A stretch of DNA of 46,606 nucleotides from NCBI RefSeq assembly GCF_001613225.1, contig NZ_BDBY01000247.1, positions 1 through 46,606 on the forward strand. The letters run 5' to 3'. This stretch comes from Nocardia pseudovaccinii NBRC 100343. GTDB taxonomy: Bacteria; Actinomycetota; Actinomycetes; Mycobacteriales; Mycobacteriaceae. Below the pieces are notes generated by a model, which was not told the DNA's origin, did not search any database, and saw only the letters and a program-made list of their open reading frames with translations. Positions 24,022 to 32,546 of this stretch are shown here, piece after piece (the first letter of the stretch is position 1; every line of letters begins with the position of its first letter). Both the position numbers and the translations under genes were made by a program.

Positions 24022-25626
24022 ATGAGCACAGTATCTGCCCTGCGGGCAGCGTTGGACCTTATCGATAGCCTGATCTTCGACAGTCGCGCACCGGCCCTGC
24101 CATTCGCTGGCTTGCCGCGCGCGATCGAGATCGCACTGATGCCTCCCTCTCCCGGTGGCTCGCCGAGGAGCATCACCGAGCGGGCGGGCGACTATAAGGT
24201 CGCCTCGGATGCCTATGGCGGCTCCTCCGCGGATTTGACCACCGTCGCAAACGGATCGCTCCCTACCGCCTGGCGTGGAGCGTCCGCAGAGACTGCCGCG
24301 GAAGCTGTTCGGGCGCTCGCGTCTCAATCAGAAGCAGGCTCGGCAGCCTTTCTCGGCGGGGCCATCGCGTTGAATGTCTTTTCCGAGAAGCTGGGCCAGG
24401 CACAGCAGACCGATGAACGGGGCATCGAACTGCTGAAGCAGGCCAAAACTACGGCGCTTTCACTCGGCGGCTCGGGGATCAACTGGTTCGAGATTCGCCA
24501 TCAGGCGGCGCAAGGCTGCCATGATCGCCTCACCGCCGCCAAACTCCGTGATGACGCAGCAACCGATGCGGTGAGCGCGCTCGAGCAGTTTGCCGCACAG
24601 GCCAGGGCGAGGCGGATCAACTCACCCGGCATCGATCCATTGTCGACGGTAGTTCTGGCATATGCCGGAGATTACGGCTCTACGTCGAATCCCCTCCTGA
24701 GCATTCTCACCCCGACAGCTTTGGCGCGGGCCTCACAACTACTGAACAACATGTCGGAGACGGATCGCAAGGAATTCGAGAAAATGCTGGGCGACGCCAA
24801 ATCCCCACAGGAGGCCGCATACATTTGGAAAGCATTGGCAGCGGGATACTCGTTGGCCGACGTGCAGTCGTTCGGCAAATTGATACACCCGCACGGCGAT
24901 GATCCCCATTGGCTTTCCGACCACCTGAACCCGCAGGTCGATACCATGAATACAAAATTGGGAGACGGCGGTGAACATATATTGGGGTACAACGGCAAGT
25001 CCACCTATCTGACACCGGCAAAGGAGAAGGGGATGGTGTACGTCAACAACTTATACGGGCAAAACAAGGGCAACTGTGTTGCCGCTTCCACCGTCGTCGC
25101 ACGAGCCGCCAATGACCCGGTATTCATGCTCGGTTTGACGACCGGCCAGGGTCCGGCCGCGGTAGCGGGCGCGGCGCCGGGCGACGATTCTTCTACCGCG
25201 TTCCGCGACCGGTTGGTACATGTCTATAACACGACCGACGCCACCTTGGACAATACCCCCGAGGGCAGGGCGAAACTGTTCACCACCGAACTCCAGCCGT
25301 CAACCGGCGACACTTACACCGTTACGACAGTTCCTGACGGTTCCCCTGCTCAGGAGGCGGCGACGCGGCAGGCCATGTTGCCCGAGATCGAGACGTCGGT
25401 AAACGAGGGCAAACCGGTTCCGATCAGCATAGTCGCGGACAATAATGATGCGCACGAATTGGTGATCATGGCAGCGAAAGATGACAAGCTGGAAGTTTAT
25501 AACCCTTGGGGTTTCACAGAATGGGTCACTAAGCAGCAATTCATCGACGGTGAGCTGGGCGCGGTAACGGACACCGAACCGGAAAAGGGTATGAGCGATG
25601 CCTACGATGCCGGGCTGCCAGAATGA
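24022..25626 (+). CDS. WXG-headed putative secreted effector with papain/calpain-like cysteine protease domain
   Basis: A 534-residue protein. Residues about 50-200 are helical, with LPTAWRGASAETAAEAVRAL (WRG at 84-86) in the position of a WXG motif and long Gln/Ala-rich helices after it. Residues about 225-300 form a linker. The C-terminal domain has YGQNKGNCVAAS (Gln347, Cys352), AHELVIMAA (His478) and LEVYNPWGFTEW (Asn494), in the order and context of papain/calpain peptidases (Q...C, H, NPWG). Cys-His-Asn is the complete triad. It has no Sec signal, so type VII export is inferred. Only ATG 24022 is available as start, since a stop lies at 24004-24006. It overlaps the next ORF by four bases. 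GC is visibly lower than in flanking genes. Confidence 0.7.
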   Translation: MSTVSALRAALDLIDSLIFDSRAPALPFAGLPRAIEIALMPPSPGGSPRSITERAGDYKVASDAYGGSSADLTTVANGSLPTAWRGASAETAAEAVRALASQSEAGSAAFLGGAIALNVFSEKLGQAQQTDERGIELLKQAKTTALSLGGSGINWFEIRHQAAQGCHDRLTAAKLRDDAATDAVSALEQFAAQARARRINSPGIDPLSTVVLAYAGDYGSTSNPLLSILTPTALARASQLLNNMSETDRKEFEKMLGDAKSPQEAAYIWKALAAGYSLADVQSFGKLIHPHGDDPHWLSDHLNPQVDTMNTKLGDGGEHILGYNGKSTYLTPAKEKGMVYVNNLYGQNKGNCVAASTVVARAANDPVFMLGLTTGQGPAAVAGAAPGDDSSTAFRDRLVHVYNTTDATLDNTPEGRAKLFTTELQPSTGDTYTVTTVPDGSPAQEAATRQAMLPEIETSVNEGKPVPISIVADNNDAHELVIMAAKDDKLEVYNPWGFTEWVTKQQFIDGELGAVTDTEPEKGMSDAYDAGLPE

Positions 25627-26054
25627 GTGGCCCGAGGATTCGTCGCGATGAGGTGTTGGGTGAGATCGACATCGAGGCGGCGATCGCTGCTGGCATGGCC
25701 GAACCTGACGAAGCACGCTCGGCCCTGTTCAGTGCGGCGGCTGTAGCGGCAGCGCTGCGTGCCGATGAACTCGAGGTCGCCCCATACCCTCTCGAATTCC
25801 TGGCCGGCTGTGTGCGGGCAGTCGGTTTGCAGGGTGCATTGGAGCTACCTGAACCGCTGATCGGCGAGCAGCCGACCGAGTTGGTCCGCGGATGGATGTC
25901 GGCCGCCCGGCTGCCGCGCAACCCCGATGCCCTCCGCGACCAACTATTCGCCAGATGGCTGGACGCTGTCGCTGTGGTGCTCACCGCGCGTCGGCATGTC
26001 CGAGCGACAACCGGCGCACAGAAGTTCAGTCGCGGGGACCACGGAGCGGTCTGA
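25623..26054 (+). CDS. Small protein overlapping the effector gene, candidate immunity protein
   Basis: A 143-residue, predominantly helical, acidic protein starting at ATG 25623, which overlaps the effector stop by four bases. Segments include EIDIEAAIAAGMAEPDEARSA, YPLEFLAGCVRAVGLQGALE and LRDQLFARWLDAVAVVLTAR. No signal peptide, no known family. Tight coupling directly downstream of a protease-like effector and its small size are what one expects of an immunity protein or chaperone; nothing in the sequence proves this. It ends 26 nt from the convergent dapA-like gene. Confidence 0.55.
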   Translation: MSGPRIRRDEVLGEIDIEAAIAAGMAEPDEARSALFSAAAVAAALRADELEVAPYPLEFLAGCVRAVGLQGALELPEPLIGEQPTELVRGWMSAARLPRNPDALRDQLFARWLDAVAVVLTARRHVRATTGAQKFSRGDHGAV

Positions 26055-26080
26055 TCCATACCACCCGCTGACCGAGTTGG

Positions 26081-26974
26081 TCAGGCGGATGTGGTTGTGG
26101 GGAGCTGGGTTAGGGCTTCGAGGGCGGCAGTGGTTGCTTCGGATGAGGCGGGGAGGAGGGGGAGGCGGACGGTGGGGGTGGGGATGCGGCCTTGGGCGGC
26201 CAGGGCGGATTTGATGACTACCGGGTTGGGTTCGGCGAACAGAGCTGCAGAGAGAGGGGTGAGTCGGTGGGTGAGGGTGCGGGCTTCTTGGATGGGGCCG
26301 TTGCGCCAGAGGTGGATCAGGGTGGCGAAGGCGGAGGTGGCCAGGTGGGCGCTGGCGAGGATGGCGCCGGGAGCACCGAGGGCCAGCAGTGGGGCGGCGT
26401 GCAGGTCGTCACCGGCCAGGACAGTGACGTCGGGCGGGAGGGTGGCCATGAAAGTGGTTGTGGTGTCGTCGATGCCGCCGACGGCGTGTTTGAAGCCGAT
26501 GATGTTCGGGATGCGGGCGAGTTCGTGGAGGGTGTCGGGGCCGAGGGTGCGGCCGGTGCGGTAGGGGATGTTGTAGACGACGAGGGGGACCGGGCTGGTG
26601 GCGGCCAAGCGCCGGAAGTGGGCGAGCACGCCCGCTTCCGAGGGCCGGGTGTAGTAGGGGACGACGGTGAGTGCGGCGGTGACAGTGGACCCGAGGGCAG
26701 CGAGCGCCTCGGCCGAATCCGCGGTGGAGTTCGTGCCCGCTCCGGCGATCAAGGGGGCGTTGCGTTCTCGGCAGACAGACCCACAGATATCGAGGACGCG
26801 GTGGCGTTCTTCGGGGCTCAAGGTGGCGGTTTCGGCGGTGGTGCCGAGAGCGACGACGCCGGTTGCGCCGTCGTCGAGTACCTCGTGGGCCAGGCCCGCC
26901 AGTGCGTCGGTGGCCAGGTCACCGCTGGCGGCGAATGGCGTGATCAGAGGGACGAAGAGGCCGGTGAGCATCAT
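26081..26974 (-). CDS. Dihydrodipicolinate synthase-like aldolase (DapA paralogue)
   Basis: A 297-residue class I aldolase of the DapA/NAL family. GLFVPLITPF, GVVALGTTAETATLS (contains the Thr-Thr pair that contacts the substrate), VVYNIPYRTG (catalytic Tyr) and the Schiff-base Lys in IIGFKHAVGG are all visible. It could make 4-hydroxy-tetrahydrodipicolinate, but the divergent LysR regulator and absence of lysine genes suggest a specialised paralogue. Start is ATG 26974, with a second ATG next to it. The gene symbol is withheld for that reason. Confidence 0.85.
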   Translation of the reverse strand: MMLTGLFVPLITPFAASGDLATDALAGLAHEVLDDGATGVVALGTTAETATLSPEERHRVLDICGSVCRERNAPLIAGAGTNSTADSAEALAALGSTVTAALTVVPYYTRPSEAGVLAHFRRLAATSPVPLVVYNIPYRTGRTLGPDTLHELARIPNIIGFKHAVGGIDDTTTTFMATLPPDVTVLAGDDLHAAPLLALGAPGAILASAHLATSAFATLIHLWRNGPIQEARTLTHRLTPLSAALFAEPNPVVIKSALAAQGRIPTPTVRLPLLPASSEATTAALEALTQLPTTTSA

Positions 26975-27009
26975 GGTTTCCAGACTGACCCGCGGCGATA
27001 CTTCAGGTC

Positions 27010-27052
27010 CAGTTCACGTTTCTTCCGTTGAGCATAAGCTGAACTGATGCTC
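27010..27052. promoter_or_regulatory. Putative LysR-type control region
   Basis: CAGTTCA (27010-27016) and TGAACTG (27040-27046) form a 7-bp inverted repeat in the divergent gap and end directly at ATG 27047. GAGCAT/ATGCTC arms (27030-27035, 27047-27052) nest within. This is a plausible regulator site; spacing is not the classic T-N11-A. Confidence 0.4.
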
Positions 27053-27934
27053 GATGTTCGAAAGCTGCGCCTGCTGCGCGAACTGGCCCATCGCAAGACG
27101 ATCGCTGCGGTCGCGGAGGCGATGAGCTACACGCCGTCGGCGGTCTCCCAGCAGTTGACCGCATTGGAGCGGGAGGCAGGCGTACCGCTGCTCGAACGGA
27201 CCGGGCGACGCGTCACTCTCACCCCCGCCGCACTCACCCTGGTCGAACACGCGGAGACGATCCTTGCGGCCCTCGAACAGGCCACCGCCGACCTCGCCGC
27301 CTCCCGCGCGGCACTCACCGGAACGCTGCGCATCGGCGCGTTCCCGACGGCGGTCGCCACAATCCTGTCCCCGGCATCGGTCGCACTGAGCCGCGACCAT
27401 CCGCGACTGGAATTGCTTGTGACAGAACTGGATCCGGCCACCGTCCCGGACGCACTGCGCACGGACACCCTGGACATCGCGCTGGTCCAGGAGTACGACT
27501 ATGTACCCGCCGAACCCGATCCCGCGCTGGACACCGAGCCGCTCCTCGAGGAGACCATCTACCTGGCCGCCCCGACCGCCACACCGCTCGAAGACCACCG
27601 CGACGCCTCCTGGATCGTCGGCACCCCCGGCACGCTCTGTCACACCATGGCGATCCGGGCCTGCCAGGCAGCCGGATTCACCCCGAGGGTCCGCCATCAC
27701 GTGGACGATTTCAGTACCGTCCTCGCACTGGTCGCGGCAGGCCAGGGTGTCGCCCTCGTCCCCGGACTCGGCGCACTCACCCCACCACCCAACGTGGTGC
27801 TCACCGCCTTACCCACCCGACGCAAAACCCACTTGGCCTACCGGCGCGGCACCGGCCGACACCCAGCAGTAGCCGCGGCCCGCGCCGCCCTACGCGCCTC
27901 CGCCACAACGATTTCCAGCGCACTCGACAAGTAG
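27047..27934 (+). CDS. LysR-family transcriptional regulator
   Basis: A 295-residue regulator. The HTH is VRKLRLLRELAHRKTIAAVAEA and MSYTPSAVSQQLTALEREAG, followed by the linker helix and a substrate-binding domain with GTLRIGAFPTAVATIL and VPGLGALTPP. It probably controls the divergent aldolase gene and itself. The inducer is unknown. The ATG directly abuts an inverted repeat. Confidence 0.9.
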   Translation: MLDVRKLRLLRELAHRKTIAAVAEAMSYTPSAVSQQLTALEREAGVPLLERTGRRVTLTPAALTLVEHAETILAALEQATADLAASRAALTGTLRIGAFPTAVATILSPASVALSRDHPRLELLVTELDPATVPDALRTDTLDIALVQEYDYVPAEPDPALDTEPLLEETIYLAAPTATPLEDHRDASWIVGTPGTLCHTMAIRACQAAGFTPRVRHHVDDFSTVLALVAAGQGVALVPGLGALTPPPNVVLTALPTRRKTHLAYRRGTGRHPAVAAARAALRASATTISSALDK

Positions 27935-27972
27935 GAGCCAGTGGCCGCAGTGCTCGACCCACGTGATATCCG

Positions 27973-29463
27973 CTAAGCGACCGACTTCCGAAGCGCCGCC
28001 AATTCGTCCCCGCGCGGATCACTCACGACACCCGACTCCGGACTGTCGAAGATCTGCACCCGCCGCGAATCCTCCTCGAAGCGCGCCCACCCCGGATCAC
28101 CGGACTCGGCGAAAGCCACCCACGCCGAATGGATCTCATCGGCGAGCGGCTGCGGCGGATTAGGCCCGGTCAAGGTGTGCGCGCCCGCGAGTGCGTCGAA
28201 GACGAACGGCACCTCCAAGACGTGACAGGCACCGAGTCCCTCGATGCCGGATGACCACGCGAACTCATAGGCGAAGCTCGGCGCACCCGCGGCGGCGTTC
28301 GACTGCGCGATCCGCAGGGTGTCCGAGCGGAAGGCCCGATCGGTAATGATCGCGGCGAAGACATCCGCCGCCGTGGCCCGCGGACGATTCGCACCATAGA
28401 TATCCCCGAGCGCGGGATCGAGTCCATAGCGGGTGAGAACGAAAGGCAAAGTGTCCACAGTGATTCCGGCGGCGATACCGGTCGGAACCGTGAAGAACCG
28501 GAACTCCTCGGCGGTGCATCCCGCAATGAGCGGGACAGCCCGCTCTGGTTGTGCGGCAAGCACTTTGACGGGTTGACCTTCGACAACCTCACCATCGATC
28601 ACCGGAAGCAGACTCATGATCCCCATCCCATTGGCGATAATCGACGATCCCCATCGCGCCGGATCCGGATCGTTCATCAGCGCGAGCGCGAGCGCGTCCT
28701 GCGCCGCGCGCAATTCATCGGGCCCGAGTTCACCGAAATCCGCCGCGGTGGGGCTGACTCCGATACTCGTGGCCAATTCTCCGGCGAGTTTGCGCGCGTC
28801 CTCGACGGCCACCGCGGCGGATCCGTTGCCGCTCTGCATGATCGCCTGCCGGAACAACCCGCGCGAAAGCGGCGAGGCCATCAGCGTCGCCACACTCATT
28901 CCGCCCGCCGACTCACCGAATACGGTGACCCGGTCCGGATCCCCACCGAAGGCCGCGATGTTCTCCTGCACCCACCGCAGCGCGAACAGCTGGTCGTGTA
29001 ATCCACGGTTGAGCGGTGCATCCGGCACCGCCGCGAAGCCGGATATGCCGAGCCGGTAGTTGATCGAGACCAGCACGACCCCGTCGCGCGCGAACGCCGC
29101 ACCGTCGTAGATCGCCCTGGCATTGGATCCCCGGGTGAATGCGCCGCCATGAATCCACACCATGACCGGCAGTCCGGAACCGCCCGCATCCGGTGTCCAC
29201 ACATTGACATTCAGGTATTCGTCGCCCGGTATCCCGTCACTGCCGATCAGGGCGTGGATCGGCGGGGGATAGGGGGTCTGCACGCAAGTCGCGCCGTGGG
29301 TGAGCGCATCACGAACCCCCTGCCACTCCGGCACCCGTTCCGGCAGCCGGAAGCGCGCTGCCCCGACCGGCGCCGCCGCGTACGGCACTCCGAGAAATGC
29401 ACTGACCCCGGCGGTCGTCCGGCCGCGAATCTTGCCGCCGGTGACGGAAACAATCGGTTCCAT
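27973..29463 (-). CDS. Type B carboxylesterase/lipase
   Basis: A 496-residue alpha/beta hydrolase of the cholinesterase-like family. FLGVPYAAAPVGAARFR, EYLNVNVWTPD, VMVWIHGGAFTRGS (oxyanion hole HGG), and the nucleophile elbow FGESAGGMSV with the catalytic Ser are present; the His of the triad is in LEVPFVFD context with LGACHVLEVP. It hydrolyses carboxylic esters. No signal peptide is visible, so it is likely cytoplasmic. ATG 29463 is chosen over an in-frame extension to 29553. Confidence 0.9.
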   Translation of the reverse strand: MEPIVSVTGGKIRGRTTAGVSAFLGVPYAAAPVGAARFRLPERVPEWQGVRDALTHGATCVQTPYPPPIHALIGSDGIPGDEYLNVNVWTPDAGGSGLPVMVWIHGGAFTRGSNARAIYDGAAFARDGVVLVSINYRLGISGFAAVPDAPLNRGLHDQLFALRWVQENIAAFGGDPDRVTVFGESAGGMSVATLMASPLSRGLFRQAIMQSGNGSAAVAVEDARKLAGELATSIGVSPTAADFGELGPDELRAAQDALALALMNDPDPARWGSSIIANGMGIMSLLPVIDGEVVEGQPVKVLAAQPERAVPLIAGCTAEEFRFFTVPTGIAAGITVDTLPFVLTRYGLDPALGDIYGANRPRATAADVFAAIITDRAFRSDTLRIAQSNAAAGAPSFAYEFAWSSGIEGLGACHVLEVPFVFDALAGAHTLTGPNPPQPLADEIHSAWVAFAESGDPGWARFEEDSRRVQIFDSPESGVVSDPRGDELAALRKSVA

Positions 29464-29609
29464 GAGTCTCCTTCGCTCGACTCGATTCTCTACGCAGCAC
29501 CCGGCCCTGGACCACAGTTTCGAGCACCTCGCAGAACTTCCGGCGCGATGCAAGGCGCGTGCAAGGCGATGTAAGCCCGCCGCAACCGCCCATCGGCAGA
29601 GTCGAGTTC

Positions 29610-31127
29610 ATGAACGAGACATTCGATGTGATCGTCGCCGGTGCCGGACCGGTCGGACTGATGCTGGCCTGCGAACTTCGCCTCGGCGGCACCGAAGTGC
29701 TGGTGGTCGAGCGGCTGACCGAACCCGATGTGACCATCAAGGCCGCTGCGATCAATGTGCCGACGGCGCAGGCCTTCTACCGTCGTGGCATGCTGCCCGA
29801 CCTGCTCGAGCAGCAGGACGCGACGGTGCAGCGCATCCGCGCAGCGGGCATGGTCCCGAAGGCCTCGGGCCAACGCCTGCCGATCGCCGGGCATTTCGCG
29901 GGCATCGTGCTCCGCGCGGACGAAATCGATTTCGACGACCCGGTTTTCGCCGAACTCGGCCCCGGCGCCGAGGCGGTGCTGGTGGCCCAGCAGGCCATCG
30001 AGGCGATCCTGACCAGGCGCGCCACCGAACTCGGGATCGAGATCAGGCGCGGTGCGGAGTTGACCGATTTCAACGACAGCGGAACCGCTGTCACCGTCCA
30101 CCTCGGTGACAGCACCGTCCACGCGGATTGGCTCGTCGGCTGCGATGGCGGCCACAGCACAGTCCGCAAGCTAGGTGGATTCGACTTCCCTGGACTGGCC
30201 CCTGAGATCACCGGCCATCAGGGGGTCGTCGACATGACCGGCGCGGAGGGCTTACGGCCGGGTTGGAACACCACCCAGACCGGGATCTATACCAATGGTC
30301 CGACACCGGGCCGGATCGTGACCGTGGAACTCGACGGGCCGCCCGCCGATCGGGCAACGCCGGTCACCGCGGCCGAATTGCAGGCCAGCCTCCGCGCGGT
30401 GTCGGGCGTGCCGGTCGAGATCACCGCCGTGCATTCGGCAACGCGGTTCACCGACAACACCCGCCAGGTCACCGACTATCGCAAGGGCCGGGTGCTGCTC
30501 GCCGGCGATGCGGCCCATGTGCATTCGCCGTTCGGCGGGCAGGGCCTCAATCTCGGCATCGGCGACGCGGTCAACCTCGGTTGGAAATTGGCGGCGGTGG
30601 TGCGCGGCGATGCGAGCCGAACCCTGCTCGACACCTACACCGCTGAACGTCATCCCGTCGGCGCATGGGTGCTGAAGTGGACCCGCGCACAGGTCGCGCT
30701 GATGCGACTCGACCAGCGCAGCAAGGCATTACGCGAGGTAGTGACCGATCTGCTCGGCACCCGCGACGGCAGCACCGCGATCTTCAAGAGGATCGCGGGT
30801 GTGCTGCACCGCTACGACCTCGGCGGTGACCACCACCTGATCGGCGCGGTCGCGCCGGATATCGAACTGTCCGACGGCAGTCGGCTCGGTGCGCATTGCG
30901 CCGATGGCCAGGCAATCCTGTTGGATCTGGCCGATTCCGCTGAGCTGCGGACGATCACCGCACCGTGGTCGGATCGGGTGCGCGTGGTGACCGCGAAACC
31001 CGTTGCACCACGCGATCTTTCCGCGATGCTGATTCGACCGGACGGCTACGTCGCCTGGGCCGCGGATTCCGGCGAGCGCGATGGACTTGCCGAGGCTCTG
31101 CGGCGCTGGTTCGGCGACAGATCCTGA
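29610..31127 (+). CDS. FAD-dependent aromatic monooxygenase (PHBH-type)
   Basis: A 505-residue class A flavoprotein hydroxylase. FDVIVAGAGPVGLMLACEL is the FAD-binding GxGxxG site, WLVGCDGGHSTVRK is the DG motif, and GRVLLAGDAAHVHSPFGGQG the GD motif. The C-terminal thioredoxin-like domain (SRLGAHCADGQAILLDL) places it with large phenol and polyketide or antibiotic hydroxylases; the rifampicin monooxygenase group has this same layout. Substrate cannot be read from sequence. It is divergent from the carboxylesterase; a shared pathway is possible but not shown. Confidence 0.88.
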   Translation: MNETFDVIVAGAGPVGLMLACELRLGGTEVLVVERLTEPDVTIKAAAINVPTAQAFYRRGMLPDLLEQQDATVQRIRAAGMVPKASGQRLPIAGHFAGIVLRADEIDFDDPVFAELGPGAEAVLVAQQAIEAILTRRATELGIEIRRGAELTDFNDSGTAVTVHLGDSTVHADWLVGCDGGHSTVRKLGGFDFPGLAPEITGHQGVVDMTGAEGLRPGWNTTQTGIYTNGPTPGRIVTVELDGPPADRATPVTAAELQASLRAVSGVPVEITAVHSATRFTDNTRQVTDYRKGRVLLAGDAAHVHSPFGGQGLNLGIGDAVNLGWKLAAVVRGDASRTLLDTYTAERHPVGAWVLKWTRAQVALMRLDQRSKALREVVTDLLGTRDGSTAIFKRIAGVLHRYDLGGDHHLIGAVAPDIELSDGSRLGAHCADGQAILLDLADSAELRTITAPWSDRVRVVTAKPVAPRDLSAMLIRPDGYVAWAADSGERDGLAEALRRWFGDRS

Positions 31128-31135
31128 TCGGCGTC

Positions 31136-31163
31136 CCAGCCCGGACATCGTGGACCGGGCTGG
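31136..31163. terminator. Hairpin terminator between convergent genes
   Basis: CCAGCCCGG (31136-31144) and CCGGGCTGG (31155-31163), a perfect 9-bp stem with a 10-nt loop, between the monooxygenase stop and the end of the convergent Ddn-like gene. No U-tract. Confidence 0.7.
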
Positions 31164-31174
31164 CACGTCGATCG

Positions 31175-31585
31175 TCAGGCCTGTTGGCGATACACCGCGA
31201 CAACCGGAATCACCCGGGAAGTCTTCGCTTGGTACTCACCGAATCCCGGCATGATCTCGACCATCCGCGCATACAGTTCGTCGCGTTCGGCGCCCGTGAT
31301 CACCTCGGCCTTCGCCGGATAGGTCTCGGTGCCGAGTTCCACGGTGAATTCCGGATTCGCGCGCAGGTTGTGGTACCAGGCCGGATGCTTGTCGGCACCG
31401 CCGTTCGAGGCGATGAGCACGATCCGCTCGCCGTCCGGGAGGTAGACCAGCGGGCTGGTGACCTGGCGGCCGGATTTCGCGCCCGTCGTCGTGATCAGCA
31501 CCATCGCCGCACCGTCGAACATCCCGCCGACCTTGCCCGCATTGGCGCGGAACTCATTGATCACCTGCGCATTGAAGTCGTTCAC
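31175..31585 (-). CDS. Deazaflavin (F420)-dependent nitroreductase family protein (Ddn-like)
   Basis: A 136-residue split-barrel protein. FDGAAMVLITTTGAKSGRQVTSPL (the TTGxKSG..R motif), VLIASNGGADKHPAWYHNLRA and YPAKAEVITGAERDELYARM are characteristic of the actinobacterial Ddn family, which reduces varied compounds with F420H2. The start is GTG 31585, with GGGAG just ahead. Upstream open frame to 31768 lacks domain character. Its start region faces the tam gene across a GTAC palindrome. Confidence 0.88.
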   Translation of the reverse strand: MNDFNAQVINEFRANAGKVGGMFDGAAMVLITTTGAKSGRQVTSPLVYLPDGERIVLIASNGGADKHPAWYHNLRANPEFTVELGTETYPAKAEVITGAERDELYARMVEIMPGFGEYQAKTSRVIPVVAVYRQQA

Positions 31586-31672
31586 TGCACTCCCATCGAT
31601 TGTTTTCCGCACCAACCCACGCGGCGCGCCGGAAATTCCGGCCGCTTCTTGCCGGACCAGCCGATGCAGAAT

Positions 31673-31690
31673 ACAGTACGTACGTACGGT
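31673..31690. promoter_or_regulatory. GTAC palindrome in the Ddn-like/tam divergent gap
   Basis: GTACGTACGTAC (31676-31687) is a perfect 12-bp palindrome, extended as ACn...nGT on both sides. It lies 27 nt before the tam ATG and about 90 nt before the Ddn-like GTG. Candidate shared operator. Confidence 0.5.
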
Positions 31691-31716
31691 TTGGTTGAAT
31701 CGACTTGGAGCTGCCG

Positions 31717-32484
31717 ATGTGGGATCCCAAGAAGTATCTGGCCTTCGATGACCACCGCTCGCGTCCATTCTTCGAACTACTCGGTCGAATCGGGGCCGAG
31801 GATCCGCGCCGTGTCGTCGATCTCGGCTGCGGCCCAGGACATCTCACCGCTTCGCTGGCCGAGCGCTGGCCGGGAGCGGTTGTCGAGGCCTCGGATTCAT
31901 CGCCTGAAATGGTCGCCGCGGCAAGGAGTCTCGGCATCGACGCACAACTCGGCACAGTGCAGGACTGGCGACCGGCACCGGATACCGATGTCGTGATCAG
32001 CAACGCGGTACTGCACTGGGTGCCGACGCACACGATGCTGCTGCCCCAATGGGTGCATGCGTTACCTGCGGGCGCCTGGCTCGCATTCCAGGTGCCCGGC
32101 AATTTCGACGCTGCGTCGCACCTCGCGATTCGCGAACTCGCGGGCCGCGACGAATGGCGCGACCGGCTCGCGCCCGCGGGCATCCTGCAGCCGCGTGATG
32201 TCCTCGACCCCAGCGGGTATGCCCAGGTGCTCACCCGCGCGGGGTGTGCGGTCGACGCATGGGAAACGACTTACCTGCAACGGCTGTCGGGGGAGGATCC
32301 GGTACTCGAATGGGTCACCGGAACCGCCCTGCGTCCTGTCCGCAACGCACTCGACGACACCGCCTGGCAGGAGTTCACCGCACAGTTGGCGCCACTCTTG
32401 CGTGCGGCCTACCCGCGCCAGCTCGACGGCACCACCTGGCTGCCGTTCCGACGGGTCTTCGCCGTGGCACACAAGACCGGGTGA
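31717..32484 (+). CDS. tam: Trans-aconitate 2-methyltransferase
   Basis: A 255-residue class I SAM methyltransferase that esterifies trans-aconitate, a toxic by-product of aconitase. MWDPKKYLAFDDHRSRPFFEL is the family-specific start, RRVVDLGCGPGHLTASLA the SAM motif, and ISNAVLHWVPTHTMLLPQWVHAL and VPGNFDAASH match Tam. The start ATG 31717 gives the expected N-terminus; a TTG at 31705 is less likely. It is followed after 62 nt by a metallothionein-like gene. Confidence 0.9.
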   Translation: MWDPKKYLAFDDHRSRPFFELLGRIGAEDPRRVVDLGCGPGHLTASLAERWPGAVVEASDSSPEMVAAARSLGIDAQLGTVQDWRPAPDTDVVISNAVLHWVPTHTMLLPQWVHALPAGAWLAFQVPGNFDAASHLAIRELAGRDEWRDRLAPAGILQPRDVLDPSGYAQVLTRAGCAVDAWETTYLQRLSGEDPVLEWVTGTALRPVRNALDDTAWQEFTAQLAPLLRAAYPRQLDGTTWLPFRRVFAVAHKTG

Positions 32485-32546
32485 GCGCCTGGTTATACTT
32501 CCCGGCTATAGCTCAGGCGGCAATCCCTACTTCGGAGAGGTCTGCG

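Noticed and set aside
32503..32520. GGCTATAGCTCAGGCGG resembles the 5' end and D-arm of a tRNA
   Set aside because: No anticodon arm, T-arm or acceptor partner follows; a metallothionein-like gene starts 27 nt later.
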